Of a DNA stretch of 64,000 bases, positions 1 to 8,613 are shown in pieces. A program made the position numbers and the translations under genes. Position 1 is the first letter of the stretch. The number at the start of each line of letters is the position of its first letter. A model generated the notes under the pieces. The model saw only the letters and a program-made list of their open reading frames with translations. It ran no database searches and was not told the origin of the DNA. This DNA comes from Streptomyces sp. NBC_00425 (lineage in GTDB: Bacteria; Actinomycetota; Actinomycetes; Streptomycetales; Streptomycetaceae): the NCBI RefSeq assembly GCF_036030735.1, contig NZ_CP107928.1, positions 9,424,001 to 9,488,000 of the forward strand. The letters run 5' to 3'.

Positions 1-480
1 GCGCGCGGAGTGGAACACCTCGCCGGGAAAGCGGTCAAGGCCGGGGACGTCCGGTAGAAGGGGCTCGTTCCACGGGCCGGCTCCGGCCACAAGGAACCGG
101 GCAGTGAACTCGCCGGCATCCGTGCGCACGAGCCAGCGGGCTTCTCCGGGCTGCCATCGGGCCTCCGTCACGGACACCCCGAACAAGGTGCGCTCGCGAA
201 GCCGGCAGGTGTCGGCGACCCGCTTCACGTACGCGAGGATCTCCGGCTGGTGGGCGTACACCCGTGTCCAGTCCGGATTGGGGGCGAAGGAGTAGCTGTA
301 CAGGCGGGACGGCACGTCGCACTGGCAACCGGGGTAGGTGTTGGCACGCCACGTGCCGCCGAAGTCGTCTGACCGTTCGATGATCAGGAAATCCCGGATG
401 CCGGCCTCGCGCAGCCTGGCCCCCGCGCCCACTCCGGAGATGCCTGCGCCGACGACGATGACCTCGAGATGTGTGCTCAT
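1..480 (-). CDS. Flavin-containing / Baeyer-Villiger-type monooxygenase, 3' end outside window
   Basis: The first 160 residues are present and the gene runs off the left edge. Residues 7-20 hold an FAD-binding Rossmann motif (VIVVGAGISGVGAG), followed around residue 42 by GGTWRANTYPGCQCDVP, the segment typical of class B flavoprotein monooxygenases. Such enzymes use NADPH and FAD to oxygenate ketones or heteroatoms; the substrate cannot be read here. The ATG overlaps the stop of the upstream patatin gene in an ATGA, so the two are very probably translationally coupled. That pairing suggests oxidation of a lipophilic compound followed or preceded by ester hydrolysis, which is inference. The family is clear; the subfamily cannot be fixed without the C-terminal half. 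Confidence 0.85.
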   Translation of the reverse strand, partial: MSTHLEVIVVGAGISGVGAGARLREAGIRDFLIIERSDDFGGTWRANTYPGCQCDVPSRLYSYSFAPNPDWTRVYAHQPEILAYVKRVADTCRLRERTLFGVSVTEARWQPGEARWLVRTDAGEFTARFLVAGAGPWNEPLLPDVPGLDRFPGEVFHSAR

Positions 481-1421
481 GCCTGGATGCTCCTGTCGAT
501 GGCTCGCTTGACGCGGTCGGGTGCCGTGCGCAGGGAAACGTCGAGGGTGGCCGGCCGCCGCCGCAGGTCCATGAAGTTGGGCCCCATCACGGCCAGTTCC
601 TGCGCTCCGGGCTCGATGCGGACCACGCGGCATCCCGCCGCGCGCAGCCGTGCCTCTTCCGTATCGACGGTCCTGGTCATCCACCGGCGCAGAACCCTTT
701 CGAAACGGCTCAGACCGGTGGCCGGCGCGCCCCCGGAGGTCGACATGGGCGCGACGATCACGACCTCGTCCAGCCCCAGGGGCACCAGCAGGTCCGCCGA
801 GGTAGGCGACAGCACTCCGCCGTCGACATAGGACCGTCCGCCGATCCGCACCGGCGGAAACCAGCCGGGGATCGCCCAGGACGCTGCGATGGCGCTGCCG
901 AGGTCCGCGGCCGGGGCTCCCGGCGCGCCGAACGCGACCCGTCGGCCCGAACGCGCGTCGGCCGCGATCAGCCAGGTGCGCGTGGAGTCCAGCCAGGGTC
1001 CGCCGTCCGCCAGGGCGGCGCCGAACCGGTGCAGCCAGCGCGCATCGCCCCGACCGCGTGGCAGCAGCCCGACCAGCCCCGAACCCGGTGAGATCCGGCC
1101 CCGGACGGCGGCCGCGGCCAGCCCGGCGCCGGGCAGCCCGGGCCATGGAACCGGAGGCAGCGCACCGGGGTGGGTGTGGATGTGGTTGCGCAGCAGAGGG
1201 TCCGCGTCTGGCTCGGCCCGTAACGCCGCGAGCAGGTCGGACACGGACCGTCCGGAGCCGAGAGCGGACACGACTTCCGCTCCGGCGGACGTCCCCACCA
1301 GCACCTCGGCGGTGCGCGCGTCCCAGTTCAGCTGTTCCTCGGCGGCGGCGAGCGCGGCGATGGTCCACGCGAATCCGAGTGTGCCGCCACACCCGATGAC
1401 GAGCGCACGCCGTCGTGTCAC
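477..1421 (-). CDS. Patatin-like phospholipase family protein
   Basis: A 314-residue acyl hydrolase of the patatin fold. Residues 11-16 give the glycine-rich oxyanion loop (CGGTLG), the nucleophile elbow is GTSAG near residue 44, and the Asp of the catalytic dyad is in YVDGGVLSPTSADLL near residue 200. The family cleaves ester bonds of phospholipids or other lipids with a Ser-Asp dyad. There is no signal peptide, so it is predicted cytoplasmic or membrane-peripheral. It is the first gene of a two-gene operon with the monooxygenase, overlapping it by 4 bp, and is divergent from a TetR gene that probably controls both. The natural substrate is unknown. Confidence 0.88.
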   Translation of the reverse strand: MTRRRALVIGCGGTLGFAWTIAALAAAEEQLNWDARTAEVLVGTSAGAEVVSALGSGRSVSDLLAALRAEPDADPLLRNHIHTHPGALPPVPWPGLPGAGLAAAAVRGRISPGSGLVGLLPRGRGDARWLHRFGAALADGGPWLDSTRTWLIAADARSGRRVAFGAPGAPAADLGSAIAASWAIPGWFPPVRIGGRSYVDGGVLSPTSADLLVPLGLDEVVIVAPMSTSGGAPATGLSRFERVLRRWMTRTVDTEEARLRAAGCRVVRIEPGAQELAVMGPNFMDLRRRPATLDVSLRTAPDRVKRAIDRSIQA

Positions 1422-1434
1422 AGATCCTCCTGGA

Positions 1435-1457
1435 ATTCAGATATCAAGGGAATCTGG
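1435..1457. promoter_or_regulatory. Possible TetR operator between divergent genes
   Basis: In the 58-bp gap between the patatin start and the TetR start there is an imperfect inverted repeat, TTCAGAT (1436-1442) and ATCTGGA (1452-1458), with a 9-bp spacer and a perfect CAGAT/ATCTG core. Position and symmetry fit autoregulation by the adjacent TetR protein. The arms are short, so this is tentative. Confidence 0.35.
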
Positions 1458-1479
1458 AAGCTAGCGGTATTCTGCGGGG

Positions 1480-2067
1480 GTGGCAAGACTGACCCGGGCC
1501 GAGAGTCAGGCCCGCACCCGCGAACATGTCCTCGACACCGCACACGAGTTGTTTCTGCGCGACGGCTTCACGACCACCTCCATCGAGCGGGTCGCGGAGG
1601 CCGCCGGCTACTCCAAGGGCGCGGTGTACTCCAACTTCTCGACCAAGAACGAGCTCTGCCTGGCCGTCCTCGACCGCATCGCCATGCAGCAAGTCGCGCA
1701 CATAGCCGCCGCGATGGGCGATGAGCCACGCGTCGAGGATCGCCTCGCCGGCTTCGCCCGCTGGGCCGAACAGCACATCGGCGACAGCTCGTGGACCGCC
1801 CTGGAGGTCGAGTTCGCCACCGCCAACCGCCACGACGCACAGGTCTGCGCGCAGCTCGCCCATCGACGCCGCACCGTCACCGGGGTCCTCGCGGACCTCA
1901 TCCGGGCTCAGACGCAGGAACTGGACGTCACGCCCGGCATGCCGGCGGACACCGCGGCCCTGATCCTGCTCAGCATCGGCATCGGCATCGGCGTCCAGCG
2001 CGCCTTCGACCCCACCGTCCCCGTGCAGCCCGTCGTCGACCTGCTCCACCGCTTCCTGACCGAGTGA
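1480..2067 (+). CDS. TetR/AcrR family transcriptional regulator
   Basis: A 195-residue one-component repressor starting at a GTG. The N-terminal helix-turn-helix is obvious: residues about 30-58 contain AAGYSKGAVYSNFSTKNEL, the classic TetR recognition helix and following helix 4. The C-terminal part is an all-helical ligand/dimerisation domain without a recognisable ligand. It is divergent from the patatin/monooxygenase operon with only 58 bp between starts, so control of that operon and of itself is likely. The inducer is probably a substrate of that operon (inference). Confidence 0.92.
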   Translation: MARLTRAESQARTREHVLDTAHELFLRDGFTTTSIERVAEAAGYSKGAVYSNFSTKNELCLAVLDRIAMQQVAHIAAAMGDEPRVEDRLAGFARWAEQHIGDSSWTALEVEFATANRHDAQVCAQLAHRRRTVTGVLADLIRAQTQELDVTPGMPADTAALILLSIGIGIGVQRAFDPTVPVQPVVDLLHRFLTE

Positions 2068-2362
2068 CACGCTCCGATTCGCGGGGGTGTTGGCGCACGG
2101 CTGCATACGATGCACGACACCGAACACGTAGCCTTCACCGTCGAGTTGGTCGGCGCTGCACGGGCACGTTCGCCACCGCAGGCAGGAGGCACTGAACGCA
2201 CGGCAGAACCGGCGCGCGAGGAAGCACTGCACCGGGCCGCGAGTCCTGGCGGTGCCCGTCACGGCTCGAGGGCAGGCTGCGCCCAGCAGCCCGCCGCCGG
2301 GCGCAGCGCTTCCGGCGAAATCCACGGGAGCATCCGCACCACGGTGTGCGAGGGTATGGCGC
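2068..2362. other. Intergenic stretch without recognised gene
   Basis: About 295 bp between the TetR stop and the next gene. Reading frames stay open on both strands but none resembles a known family, and I see no clear terminator or promoter. The downstream gene could start further left, at 2252, which would use part of this stretch. Confidence 0.4.
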
Positions 2363-2953
2363 GTGGGCAATTCACGGGCCTATCCGGTCTTTCGCAGCAC
2401 GGACGTCGTCGAGGCATGGACGCAGGCATTGCGCCTGAACGCACTGCTGGAGGAGCACGACGACGAGGTCGCCCTGATGGCCGAACTGGTGACCGTCGAG
2501 GATGTGCACATGATGGCAGCGGTGCTGCCTTCGGCCGAGTTCAGCCACCACAGAGCCCGAGTGGACACGACTGGACGTGGGTTCGCGCAGGCCGGCTTGG
2601 ACATCGTCAAGGTGGAGGACTCTCTGCTGGAACCCGAGCTGCCCGTGTCGGTCCTGCACTACGTCCCGCCGGACACCGTGGAAGACGAGTTCGTCAGGGC
2701 GTTGGGACGAGGCATCGCCTCGATCGGCCTGTCCGGCAGATGGCCGGACGACGCGGAGACGGATTCGGTTGGTGTTGCCGCGTACGACGGCGTCGAAGTC
2801 GTCTTCAACGGCGACGACGTCAACTGGTCTGAGCCGGCTGGCCATCACACGGTTTTCGTCCACGTCGGCAAGTGGGGCGATCTTCCGCGAGCCGAGAAAC
2901 TCGCCGCGTTCCTCGGCGGGACCGTGCTGGGGGACGCCCAGCACGGCTGGTGA
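2363..2953 (+). CDS. Hypothetical protein, acidic, 196 residues
   Basis: The frame from about 2370 to 2953 reads as a soluble acidic protein (for example EEHDDEVALMAELVTVEDV) with strong GC-third bias. I do not recognise the family. The GTG at 2363 is chosen because a GAGGG lies 8 bp upstream; the frame is open to 2252, but the extra residues are Pro/Ala-rich and look untranslated. The middle part mentions no catalytic motif, and there is no signal peptide or membrane segment. The next gene, also unknown, follows in the same direction after 166 bp. Confidence 0.6.
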   Translation: MGNSRAYPVFRSTDVVEAWTQALRLNALLEEHDDEVALMAELVTVEDVHMMAAVLPSAEFSHHRARVDTTGRGFAQAGLDIVKVEDSLLEPELPVSVLHYVPPDTVEDEFVRALGRGIASIGLSGRWPDDAETDSVGVAAYDGVEVVFNGDDVNWSEPAGHHTVFVHVGKWGDLPRAEKLAAFLGGTVLGDAQHGW

Positions 2954-3119
2954 GGGGCCTGGACCGTGCTGTCAACGTGCAGGTACAGCGTTTGTGATCG
3001 TGCAGGTGACCGGCTGGGTCCGTGGGTGTTCGGTGGCGCTGAACGTTTGGTGCCGCGCGGGTTCGGTGTCGACGTGTGCCCCAAGACGGGGGGATTCGAT
3101 CGTTCGAGGGGGCGTGGGG

Positions 3120-3590
3120 ATGAGTTACGACCTGCAAGCAGTGATCGCTGGAGAAGAGGTGCTGAACGCCGCGGTGAGGGTGCTGTCCGCTGCTCGGCTG
3201 GCGTCGCTCGGGCAAGGCCTGTCGCTGTTGCCGATGACGGACGCCCTCTTTGATTCCCTCTCGGAGGGCGTCGATACGGGCGCGTTGGGGTTCTGGCGGC
3301 TGCCCGGAGGGTTCGCGAAGACCCTCGCTGACTGGTCGACCGCTGGACCGGTGGCCTACGTGGAAGCCGAGTACTTCGGCGGCGTAGGCGAGCAGCAGGC
3401 TGTCGTGTGGGACGGCGGCGCCATCGTGCTGGGACCGCTCCGGGTACCGGAGGGTCGTCCTCTCCCGCCGGCCGGCAGTGCCATCTCGCAGGCACTTCGG
3501 CGGCTGGGTGTCGTGGCGGGCGCCGGGGAGGACGAGTTCACCGCTCTGGGATTGGAGCGTCACCGACACGTTGAGGGATGGATCGCCTGA
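3120..3590 (+). CDS. Hypothetical protein, 156 residues
   Basis: Starts at ATG 3120 (MSYDLQAVIAGEEVL) behind a G-rich Shine-Dalgarno region; a longer open frame reaching back to 2577 is antisense-like and is not used. The protein has hydrophobic strands alternating with acidic loops (VAYVEAEYFGGVGEQQAVVW), like the small cytosolic proteins often found beside toxin or immunity genes in Streptomyces. No diagnostic motif is visible, so no function is given. It ends in HRHVEGWIA. Confidence 0.7.
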   Translation: MSYDLQAVIAGEEVLNAAVRVLSAARLASLGQGLSLLPMTDALFDSLSEGVDTGALGFWRLPGGFAKTLADWSTAGPVAYVEAEYFGGVGEQQAVVWDGGAIVLGPLRVPEGRPLPPAGSAISQALRRLGVVAGAGEDEFTALGLERHRHVEGWIA

Positions 3591-3789
3591 GCGGCGCCGT
3601 CAGGGTTCCCGAAGGATGAGCACGTTCCTGGTTCGGCTCGCGGAACGGGTCCCTTGAACGCGGCAACCCTGCGCCTCGGCGGGATCGCGCTGGGAGGATG
3701 CTCACCCGCTCACCCGCTCACCTCTGCCGGTACGGCCGCCGCGAAAGGTCGCGCATCCGCCACATCCTTCCGCGCTTTCCAGGAAGTGG

Positions 3790-4090
3790 TCGTACCGAGT
3801 TGCCGGCGTGCGGGGATGGGAGGTGCCGTGGAAATGTTCTTGGTCGCGGAGCACCTCGGACAGGGCTCGCAGGGCTTGTCCCGGTTCGCCGGTCTGTGCC
3901 AGGAGTCTGCCGAGCTGGTGGCGGTTGCTCAGAGTGCGTGAGTGCAGCCCGAGAATGCGTTCCTGGTCGCCGAGGAGGACTTGGAGCCTGCGGATGGCAT
4001 CGTGGAGATCACCCGACCGGGCAACGAGGAGCGCCCGCTCGAAGCGGGTGCTGAGCGTGTGAGGATGTGCCGCGCCCGGGTCCCGGGACG
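3790..4090 (-). pseudogene. Remnant of a TPR (NB-ARC/TPR-type) protein
   Basis: Without an initiation codon, the minus strand encodes about 95 residues of tetratricopeptide-like sequence: HPHTLSTRFERALLVARSG, then RRLQVLLGDQERILGLHSR, LGRLLAQTGEPGQALRAL and EHFHGTSHPRTPATR. The spacing of the HP(H/R)T boxes, about 42 residues apart, is that of actinobacterial TPR_10/12 repeats in large STAND regulators. No start and no intact partner is nearby, so this is a leftover fragment beside a Tn3 fragment. Confidence 0.6.
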
Positions 4091-4129
4091 GCTCGCGACA
4101 TTGACCCGAACCAACTGTGGGATAAGGCG

Positions 4130-4483
4130 AGTTGATCTCAAGTCACTGAGCTGGCCCGGGACGTGTGCCACGGCAAGCGCGGCACCATCCACCAGGCGTA
4201 CCGGGACGGGATGGAGGGCCAGCTCGGCGCGCTCGGCTTGGTCCTCAACGCCATCGTGCTCTGGACGACGAAGTACATCGACGCCGCCGTCGCCCAGCTC
4301 CAAGCCGAGGGCCACGACATCCGGGAAGAGGACATCGCCCGACTTTCCCCGCTCAAGCACCGCAACCTGAACCTGCTCGGCCGCTACAACTTCGCCGGCA
4401 GCGTCCCGGCCGCCGGTGCCCTGCGTCCGCTTCGCGACCCGGATGCGCACGAACTGGATGAGGACGAACAGGGCGAGGAGTGA
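4130..4483 (+). pseudogene. Tn3-family transposase, C-terminal fragment
   Basis: About 115 residues matching the extreme C-terminus of Tn3-family TnpA: LARDVCHGKRGTIHQAYRDG, LGLVLNAIVLWTTKYIDAA and the LSPLKHRNLNLLGRYNF tail that follows the last catalytic Glu region. The rest of the about 1,000-residue protein is missing upstream, where the sequence switches to the TPR remnant. It is a dead transposon end. Frames before 4130 carry no further TnpA sequence. Confidence 0.8.
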
Positions 4484-4613
4484 GCAGGAGGGCGCTGCTC
4501 AAGGGTTACGCGGTGCCCTCGATCCCGGCCCGCAGCCGGATGTGCTCCCAGCGTTGCCGCACGCGGCACCAAGAGACACCCGTTGAGTTTGTCCTCGAAC
4601 GGGGCCGGGCCGG

Positions 4614-5423
4614 TCAGTTCAGCAGGGCAGCTGTGAACGTCTTGCGGTGGTCCACCAGCCACCTCTGCACGCGGTCCCAGCGATCCCATCCACCACGCTC
4701 GGCCAACGCCTGGAGATAGGTAGGGTCTCCGCTGGCTACGCGGTGGGCGACGAAGGCCCGGCAGACCTCCGTGGCCTGCTCGACGACGCCAGGCAACTCG
4801 GCGCGGCCCTCCGCCGAGAGGCCGTAGCCGTCGGCAAGAATCCGCAGCCGTGCGGCCGTCTCTAGCCCAGGGGGATGGAGAGCAGCCGCGGACTCGGGAT
4901 CAAGCATGGGCACCCAATAACGGGCGGTCATGGCGATGTCCCAGAGGGCACGGCCCGGGGCCGCCAAGTCGAAATCGATCAGGGCCGCGGCACGACCGTC
5001 GCGGAAGACGACGTTCTCCGGGCACACATCGTTGTGGCACAGCATCGTTCCCCCCTCCGGGTCGGCCAGGTCCCGCGGCCACTCGGCACGGGTGTCGACC
5101 GCGACGGCCGCGCTGGTCTCATGCAGACGCCGCAGCAGGCTCCCCACCGATTCGAGGGCAGAACTCCTCATCGCCCAGTCCGGGAACGGCGGCAGAGCCA
5201 CGTCGCCAGGGATGAAGGTCAGCTGCTCACGGCCATCCGCTGTGAGACCGACAGGGGCCGGCGCCGCGTCGAAGCCGTGCTCCTTCAGCGCAAGGAGATA
5301 GGCATGCAGGGCGCGTGCATTGCGCGGTGCCGGTCGCTCCACCAACTCCCTCCGGCGGAAGACCGCCCCCACGTTCACCATCCCGCCGACCAGCGCCTCG
5401 TCTTCAGCCGTCATGAGGATCAC
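4614..5423 (-). CDS. Phosphotransferase enzyme family protein (APH-like kinase)
   Basis: A 269-residue protein with the aminoglycoside/choline kinase fold. The catalytic loop is CHNDVCPENVVF near residue 150 (Brenner HxDxxxxN motif) and the metal-binding IDFDLA follows near residue 168, replacing the usual DxD/DFG. The family phosphorylates small hydroxyl compounds (aminoglycosides, macrolides, choline, homoserine). The N-lobe is short and no specific drug-resistance signature is visible, so the substrate is unknown. Start is GTG 5423 or ATG 5414; neither has a strong Shine-Dalgarno. It is intact although flanked by two damaged genes. Confidence 0.85.
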   Translation of the reverse strand: MILMTAEDEALVGGMVNVGAVFRRRELVERPAPRNARALHAYLLALKEHGFDAAPAPVGLTADGREQLTFIPGDVALPPFPDWAMRSSALESVGSLLRRLHETSAAVAVDTRAEWPRDLADPEGGTMLCHNDVCPENVVFRDGRAAALIDFDLAAPGRALWDIAMTARYWVPMLDPESAAALHPPGLETAARLRILADGYGLSAEGRAELPGVVEQATEVCRAFVAHRVASGDPTYLQALAERGGWDRWDRVQRWLVDHRKTFTAALLN

Positions 5424-5471
5424 GCTATCGGCAGATCGACCCCGCGCGGGGCGGCCTGCGCACGACGTGGA

Positions 5472-6145
5472 TCAACGTACGACGGAACGCGCGACGCGGA
5501 ATCCCACGTCGTCGACCTGGAAAGTCGGGTGGCTGCGGCGCCGCGCGGAGGCCCGGCAACTCCAGTGCTCATCGAACCAACCACCGCCACGGAGCACCCG
5601 GTAGGCGCCATAGACCTCGGCGTCGTAGACGTCCCAGCACCAGTCCCAGACGTTGCCGAGCATGTCGAAAAGCCCCCACGAGTTGGGGCGTTTGCCGCCC
5701 ACCTCGTGGATGCGCTCGTGCGAGTTACCGCGGTACCAGCCGATCTCGTCGAGATCCCCGTAGTGCGGCCCGGTCGTCCCGGCCCGGCAGGCGTGCTCCC
5801 ACTCGGCTTCGGTCGGCAGTCGATACCCGTCGGCGGACGCGTCCCACTCGATGACTTCAGCCTCGGCACGGATGTGGTACGCGGTGTGAGGCCGGCCCAC
5901 CGGGACAGGGCGTTGCAGAACCGCGTCGCGTCCCACCAGGAGACGCACTCGACGGGCAACTGGTCCCCAGGGGTGGTACTGGGCCGCTGGCCTGTGATCT
6001 GTGCGTACAACGCCTGGGTGACCGGGGATGCCGCGAGCTGGTAGGGCGCAAGTTCGACCGACCAACTGCGCTGTGTCCGCCGGTCCGACAGCGTCACCTG
6101 CCCCGGCGGGATGGCGATCATCTCGTTCCCCGTCATCACGTCCAT
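5472..6145 (-). pseudogene. SUMF1/formylglycine-generating-enzyme-type protein, frameshifted
   Basis: Residues 1-88 (frame starting at ATG 6145) carry the family N-terminus: MIAIPPGQVTLSD, PVTQALYAQITG and PVECVSWWDATRFCNALS. The rest is in another frame: EWDASADGYRLPTEAEWEH, NSWGLFDMLGNVWDWCWD and the C-terminal RVLRGGGWF. The two parts join if one base is restored at about 5881-5890, between RWAGLTP and YHIRAEAEVIEWD. The family is built around formylglycine-generating, EgtB and PvdO enzymes. The gene is broken by a 1-bp deletion, or the base is a sequencing error; the excellent conservation on both sides means the loss is recent. Confidence 0.85.
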
Positions 6146-6166
6146 GGTCAGGAGATCCTAACGAGA

Positions 6167-6295
6167 CCTGTCAGTGCGAAACGACAGAGCCGAACGGTTG
6201 TCCTTGGCTGACACGAATCTGCAAGTCGTCCTTCACTGACACAGACAGCCATCGATCATCCGTCAGTGGCCATCGATCAACGTTCACTGGCACAG
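6167..6295. repeat. Array of short degenerate repeats, transposon-end-like
   Basis: Three related sites lie in the same direction: GTCCTTGGCTGACAC (6200-6214), GTCCTTCACTGACAC (6228-6242, 28 bp later) and CGTTCACTGGCAC (6281-6293). An exact 11-bp direct repeat GCCATCGATCA occurs at 6248 and 6269, and TGTCAGTGCGAAACGACA at about 6169 could be a tip. Multiple spaced repeats of this kind are typical of the ends of Tn7/Tn5053-like elements bound by TniA-type transposases. No transposase gene of that type is in the window. Confidence 0.45.
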
Positions 6296-6722
6296 GTCAA
6301 TCTCCCCAAGGCTGATCGCCGGCCAGCTTGCGCCTGTCGGCAGACGATCGTTTGACGACAGGCAGTCGACGCGTCCAATGAACCCGTGCAATCCGGGGGT
6401 TCGCGGCGGCGCGAATCCAATCAGATCCGTTGGTGATTGCTGACAGGGTTTGATGACAGATACGGTCCGATCCTCCGTACGGAAGGGGCCCTTCGGTGGC
6501 GAACCTGGTCTACTGTCCCGTCGCGGTGTAGGTGGCGGGTAGCGACTCGTTGACCTGCATGAATGCCAGATGGTTGGAGACTGCCGATGGCTGAGGTTCT
6601 CAAACGGCCTGGCTTTCGTGGAAGTCCTGCTCGCCGTGGAGGTAGAGGTGTCCGGCGAGCGTCAGCCTCGCGACGACATTTGTACAAGACTGATAGCGGG
6701 CAGCGCAGGCATCGTCCCGTAC

Positions 6723-7532
6723 ATGGGACATGACGACGTCACGCACTTGCTCGGGATGCATGTGGTCCACTATGGCCCGCTGCAGGCGCCGCCGCTGGTG
6801 CTCATCCACGGATCGGGATTCTCGGGCGGCTCCTGGAGCCCGGTGGTGCCGACACTCGCCGACCAGTATCACGTCATCCGAGTCGACCTCCCGGGTCACG
6901 GCCAGTCCTCGCCCGCGCCGTCGTACGACGTGCCTGAGCAGGCGAGCCGCTTGGCCGCGGTGCTCGACGAGCTCGGCCTTCGTCCGGTCACCGTGGTCGG
7001 GCACTCCAGCGGTGGATACATCGCCACCGCGCTTGCCGAACAGCGCCCTGACCTGGTTGGTTCGCTCGCGCTGATCAGCACCGGTCCGAGTCCCGACGCG
7101 CTCCTTCCGCAGCCCGTCCTCCTTCGGATGCTGATTGCCCCGCCGCTGGGCCCGCTCCTCTGGTCGATCCGCTCGGACGCGATGCTCCGCAGGGGGGTGA
7201 CCGCGGTATGCAACCGCCCGGTGGACGTCCCTGACGACCTGGTCGCCGAGGTCCGGGGCATCGGCTATCGCACGTTCAGGACGGTGCTGCGCCGAAACAC
7301 CGCGTACATCGCCGAGCGGAGCGTCTCCGAGCGCCTCACCGCCCTCGACGTCCCGGTCCTGGTGATCTTCGGCGCTGCCGACCGCCGCTGGGATCCGTCT
7401 TCGGCACACCACTACGACACGGTGCCGAACGCGCGCGTCGAGCAACTGCCCGACGTCGGGCACCTCCCTATGTTCGAAGCGCCGGAGGCGACAAGCGAGT
7501 TGCTGCTGGCCTTCGCGGCGGCAGGCCGTTGA
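6723..7532 (+). CDS. Alpha/beta hydrolase
   Basis: A 269-residue alpha/beta-fold hydrolase: oxyanion loop IHGSGFSGGSW near residue 29, nucleophile elbow VVGHSSGG near residue 97, the acid in IFGAADRRWDP and the His in LPDVGHLPMFE near the C-terminus. These are the parts of a complete Ser-Asp-His triad. ATG 6723 (MGHDDVTHLLG) is preferred; the longer frame back to 6570 reads as non-coding. An AraC gene begins 22 bp after the stop and probably forms one transcript with it. The substrate is not evident; no signal peptide. Confidence 0.88.
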   Translation: MGHDDVTHLLGMHVVHYGPLQAPPLVLIHGSGFSGGSWSPVVPTLADQYHVIRVDLPGHGQSSPAPSYDVPEQASRLAAVLDELGLRPVTVVGHSSGGYIATALAEQRPDLVGSLALISTGPSPDALLPQPVLLRMLIAPPLGPLLWSIRSDAMLRRGVTAVCNRPVDVPDDLVAEVRGIGYRTFRTVLRRNTAYIAERSVSERLTALDVPVLVIFGAADRRWDPSSAHHYDTVPNARVEQLPDVGHLPMFEAPEATSELLLAFAAAGR

Positions 7533-7554
7533 CACCGATCGCTACCCTGGTGCT

Positions 7555-8445
7555 GTGTGGGCCACAGAGTCACCACCTGACTGGACGTCGGTGGAGGTCG
7601 CGATCCCGCGGCAGTCAGAGCGACTGCCCGGGATCAGCATGGCCGGGTTCGGTCAACGTGTCCCGGCGCTCGTGGACATCGCCATGGTCGCGCACCCCTC
7701 GGTCACCCTGTTCGTGGACCTGAGCGAAGGAGACGGTCTCGTCTACGACGCCCACGGCCGACGCGAACGCGGCAGCGTGGTCGTAGGACTGATCCCGGGC
7801 GACCTTCGGATCAGCGGCCGGACGGCCGAGGCAGGCCAGTGCCTCCAGATTCGGTTGTCGCCGGTCGTGGCGGCTGCAGTGCTCGGCGCATCGACCGAGC
7901 TCGTCGGGACCGTGGTCTGCCTGGAAGATGTCTGGGGTCGCGACGCCGGGCGAGCCGAGGACAGGCTGCGCGCCGCCACGTCGTGGGACGAACGGTTCAC
8001 GATCGCGGCGGATGTCCTTGGCCGACGGCTGGACGCCCGCCCGCCGCTCGATCCGGAGATCGCGGCTGCCTGGTGGCGGATGCTCACCAGCCGGGGACGG
8101 GTACGGGTCGACAGCCTGGCGAACGAGGTGGGATGGAGCCGTAAGCGCCTGTGGTCCCGCTTCCGGTGCCAGATCGGCCTCACTCCCAAGCGCGCCGCCC
8201 AGCTGGTGCGCTTCGACCACGCCGCCCACCTTCTCGCAGCGGGTGACGCCACCGCTCGGGTGGCGGCCGCAAGCGGCTACGTCGACCAGTCCCACCTCCA
8301 CCGCGAGGTCAAGGCGTTCACCGGGGTGACGCCCACCGCCGTGGCCGCTGCACCGTGGCTCGCGATCGACGACGTCGCGTGGCCGACTTCGTTCGCCGAC
8401 CTGCCGCCGTCACCGTCTGCGTTTCGTCAGGTCCCGGCGAGGTGA
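7555..8445 (+). CDS. AraC family transcriptional regulator
   Basis: A 296-residue regulator starting at GTG. The C-terminal third carries the two AraC helix-turn-helix motifs: DSLANEVGWSRKRLWSRF near residue 188 and VAAASGYVDQSHLHREVK near residue 242. The N-terminal domain (residues 1-130) is beta-rich with VAHPSVTLFVDL, resembling the sensor half of many actinobacterial AraC proteins. It lies 22 bp downstream of the alpha/beta hydrolase, so the pair is likely co-transcribed and the regulator may control that hydrolase (inference). Confidence 0.9.
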   Translation: MWATESPPDWTSVEVAIPRQSERLPGISMAGFGQRVPALVDIAMVAHPSVTLFVDLSEGDGLVYDAHGRRERGSVVVGLIPGDLRISGRTAEAGQCLQIRLSPVVAAAVLGASTELVGTVVCLEDVWGRDAGRAEDRLRAATSWDERFTIAADVLGRRLDARPPLDPEIAAAWWRMLTSRGRVRVDSLANEVGWSRKRLWSRFRCQIGLTPKRAAQLVRFDHAAHLLAAGDATARVAAASGYVDQSHLHREVKAFTGVTPTAVAAAPWLAIDDVAWPTSFADLPPSPSAFRQVPAR

Positions 8446-8590
8446 GCACAGGTTCCACGAACGGAGCAGGCGGCGGCCCTCAGCACTTGCCCGGATGAGA
8501 ATCGGACAGCACGAACGAGAACGGGTGGGAAGCCGACAGATCCAATGCGACAGGACGTCTACAAGGCCCTGTTCTCCCGAAGCTACGGCG

Positions 8591-8602
8591 AAGTGACAAG
8601 TA
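8591..8602. repeat. 12-bp site shared by both recombinase loci (copy 1)
   Basis: On the minus strand TACTTGTCACTT lies 11 bp after the stop of the serine recombinase at 8614. The same 12 bp occurs at 27406-27417, 15 bp after the stop of the other serine resolvase, in the same relation to the gene. This suggests a shared element end or recombination site. Confidence 0.5.
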
Positions 8603-8613
8603 GCTCTCTGTAA

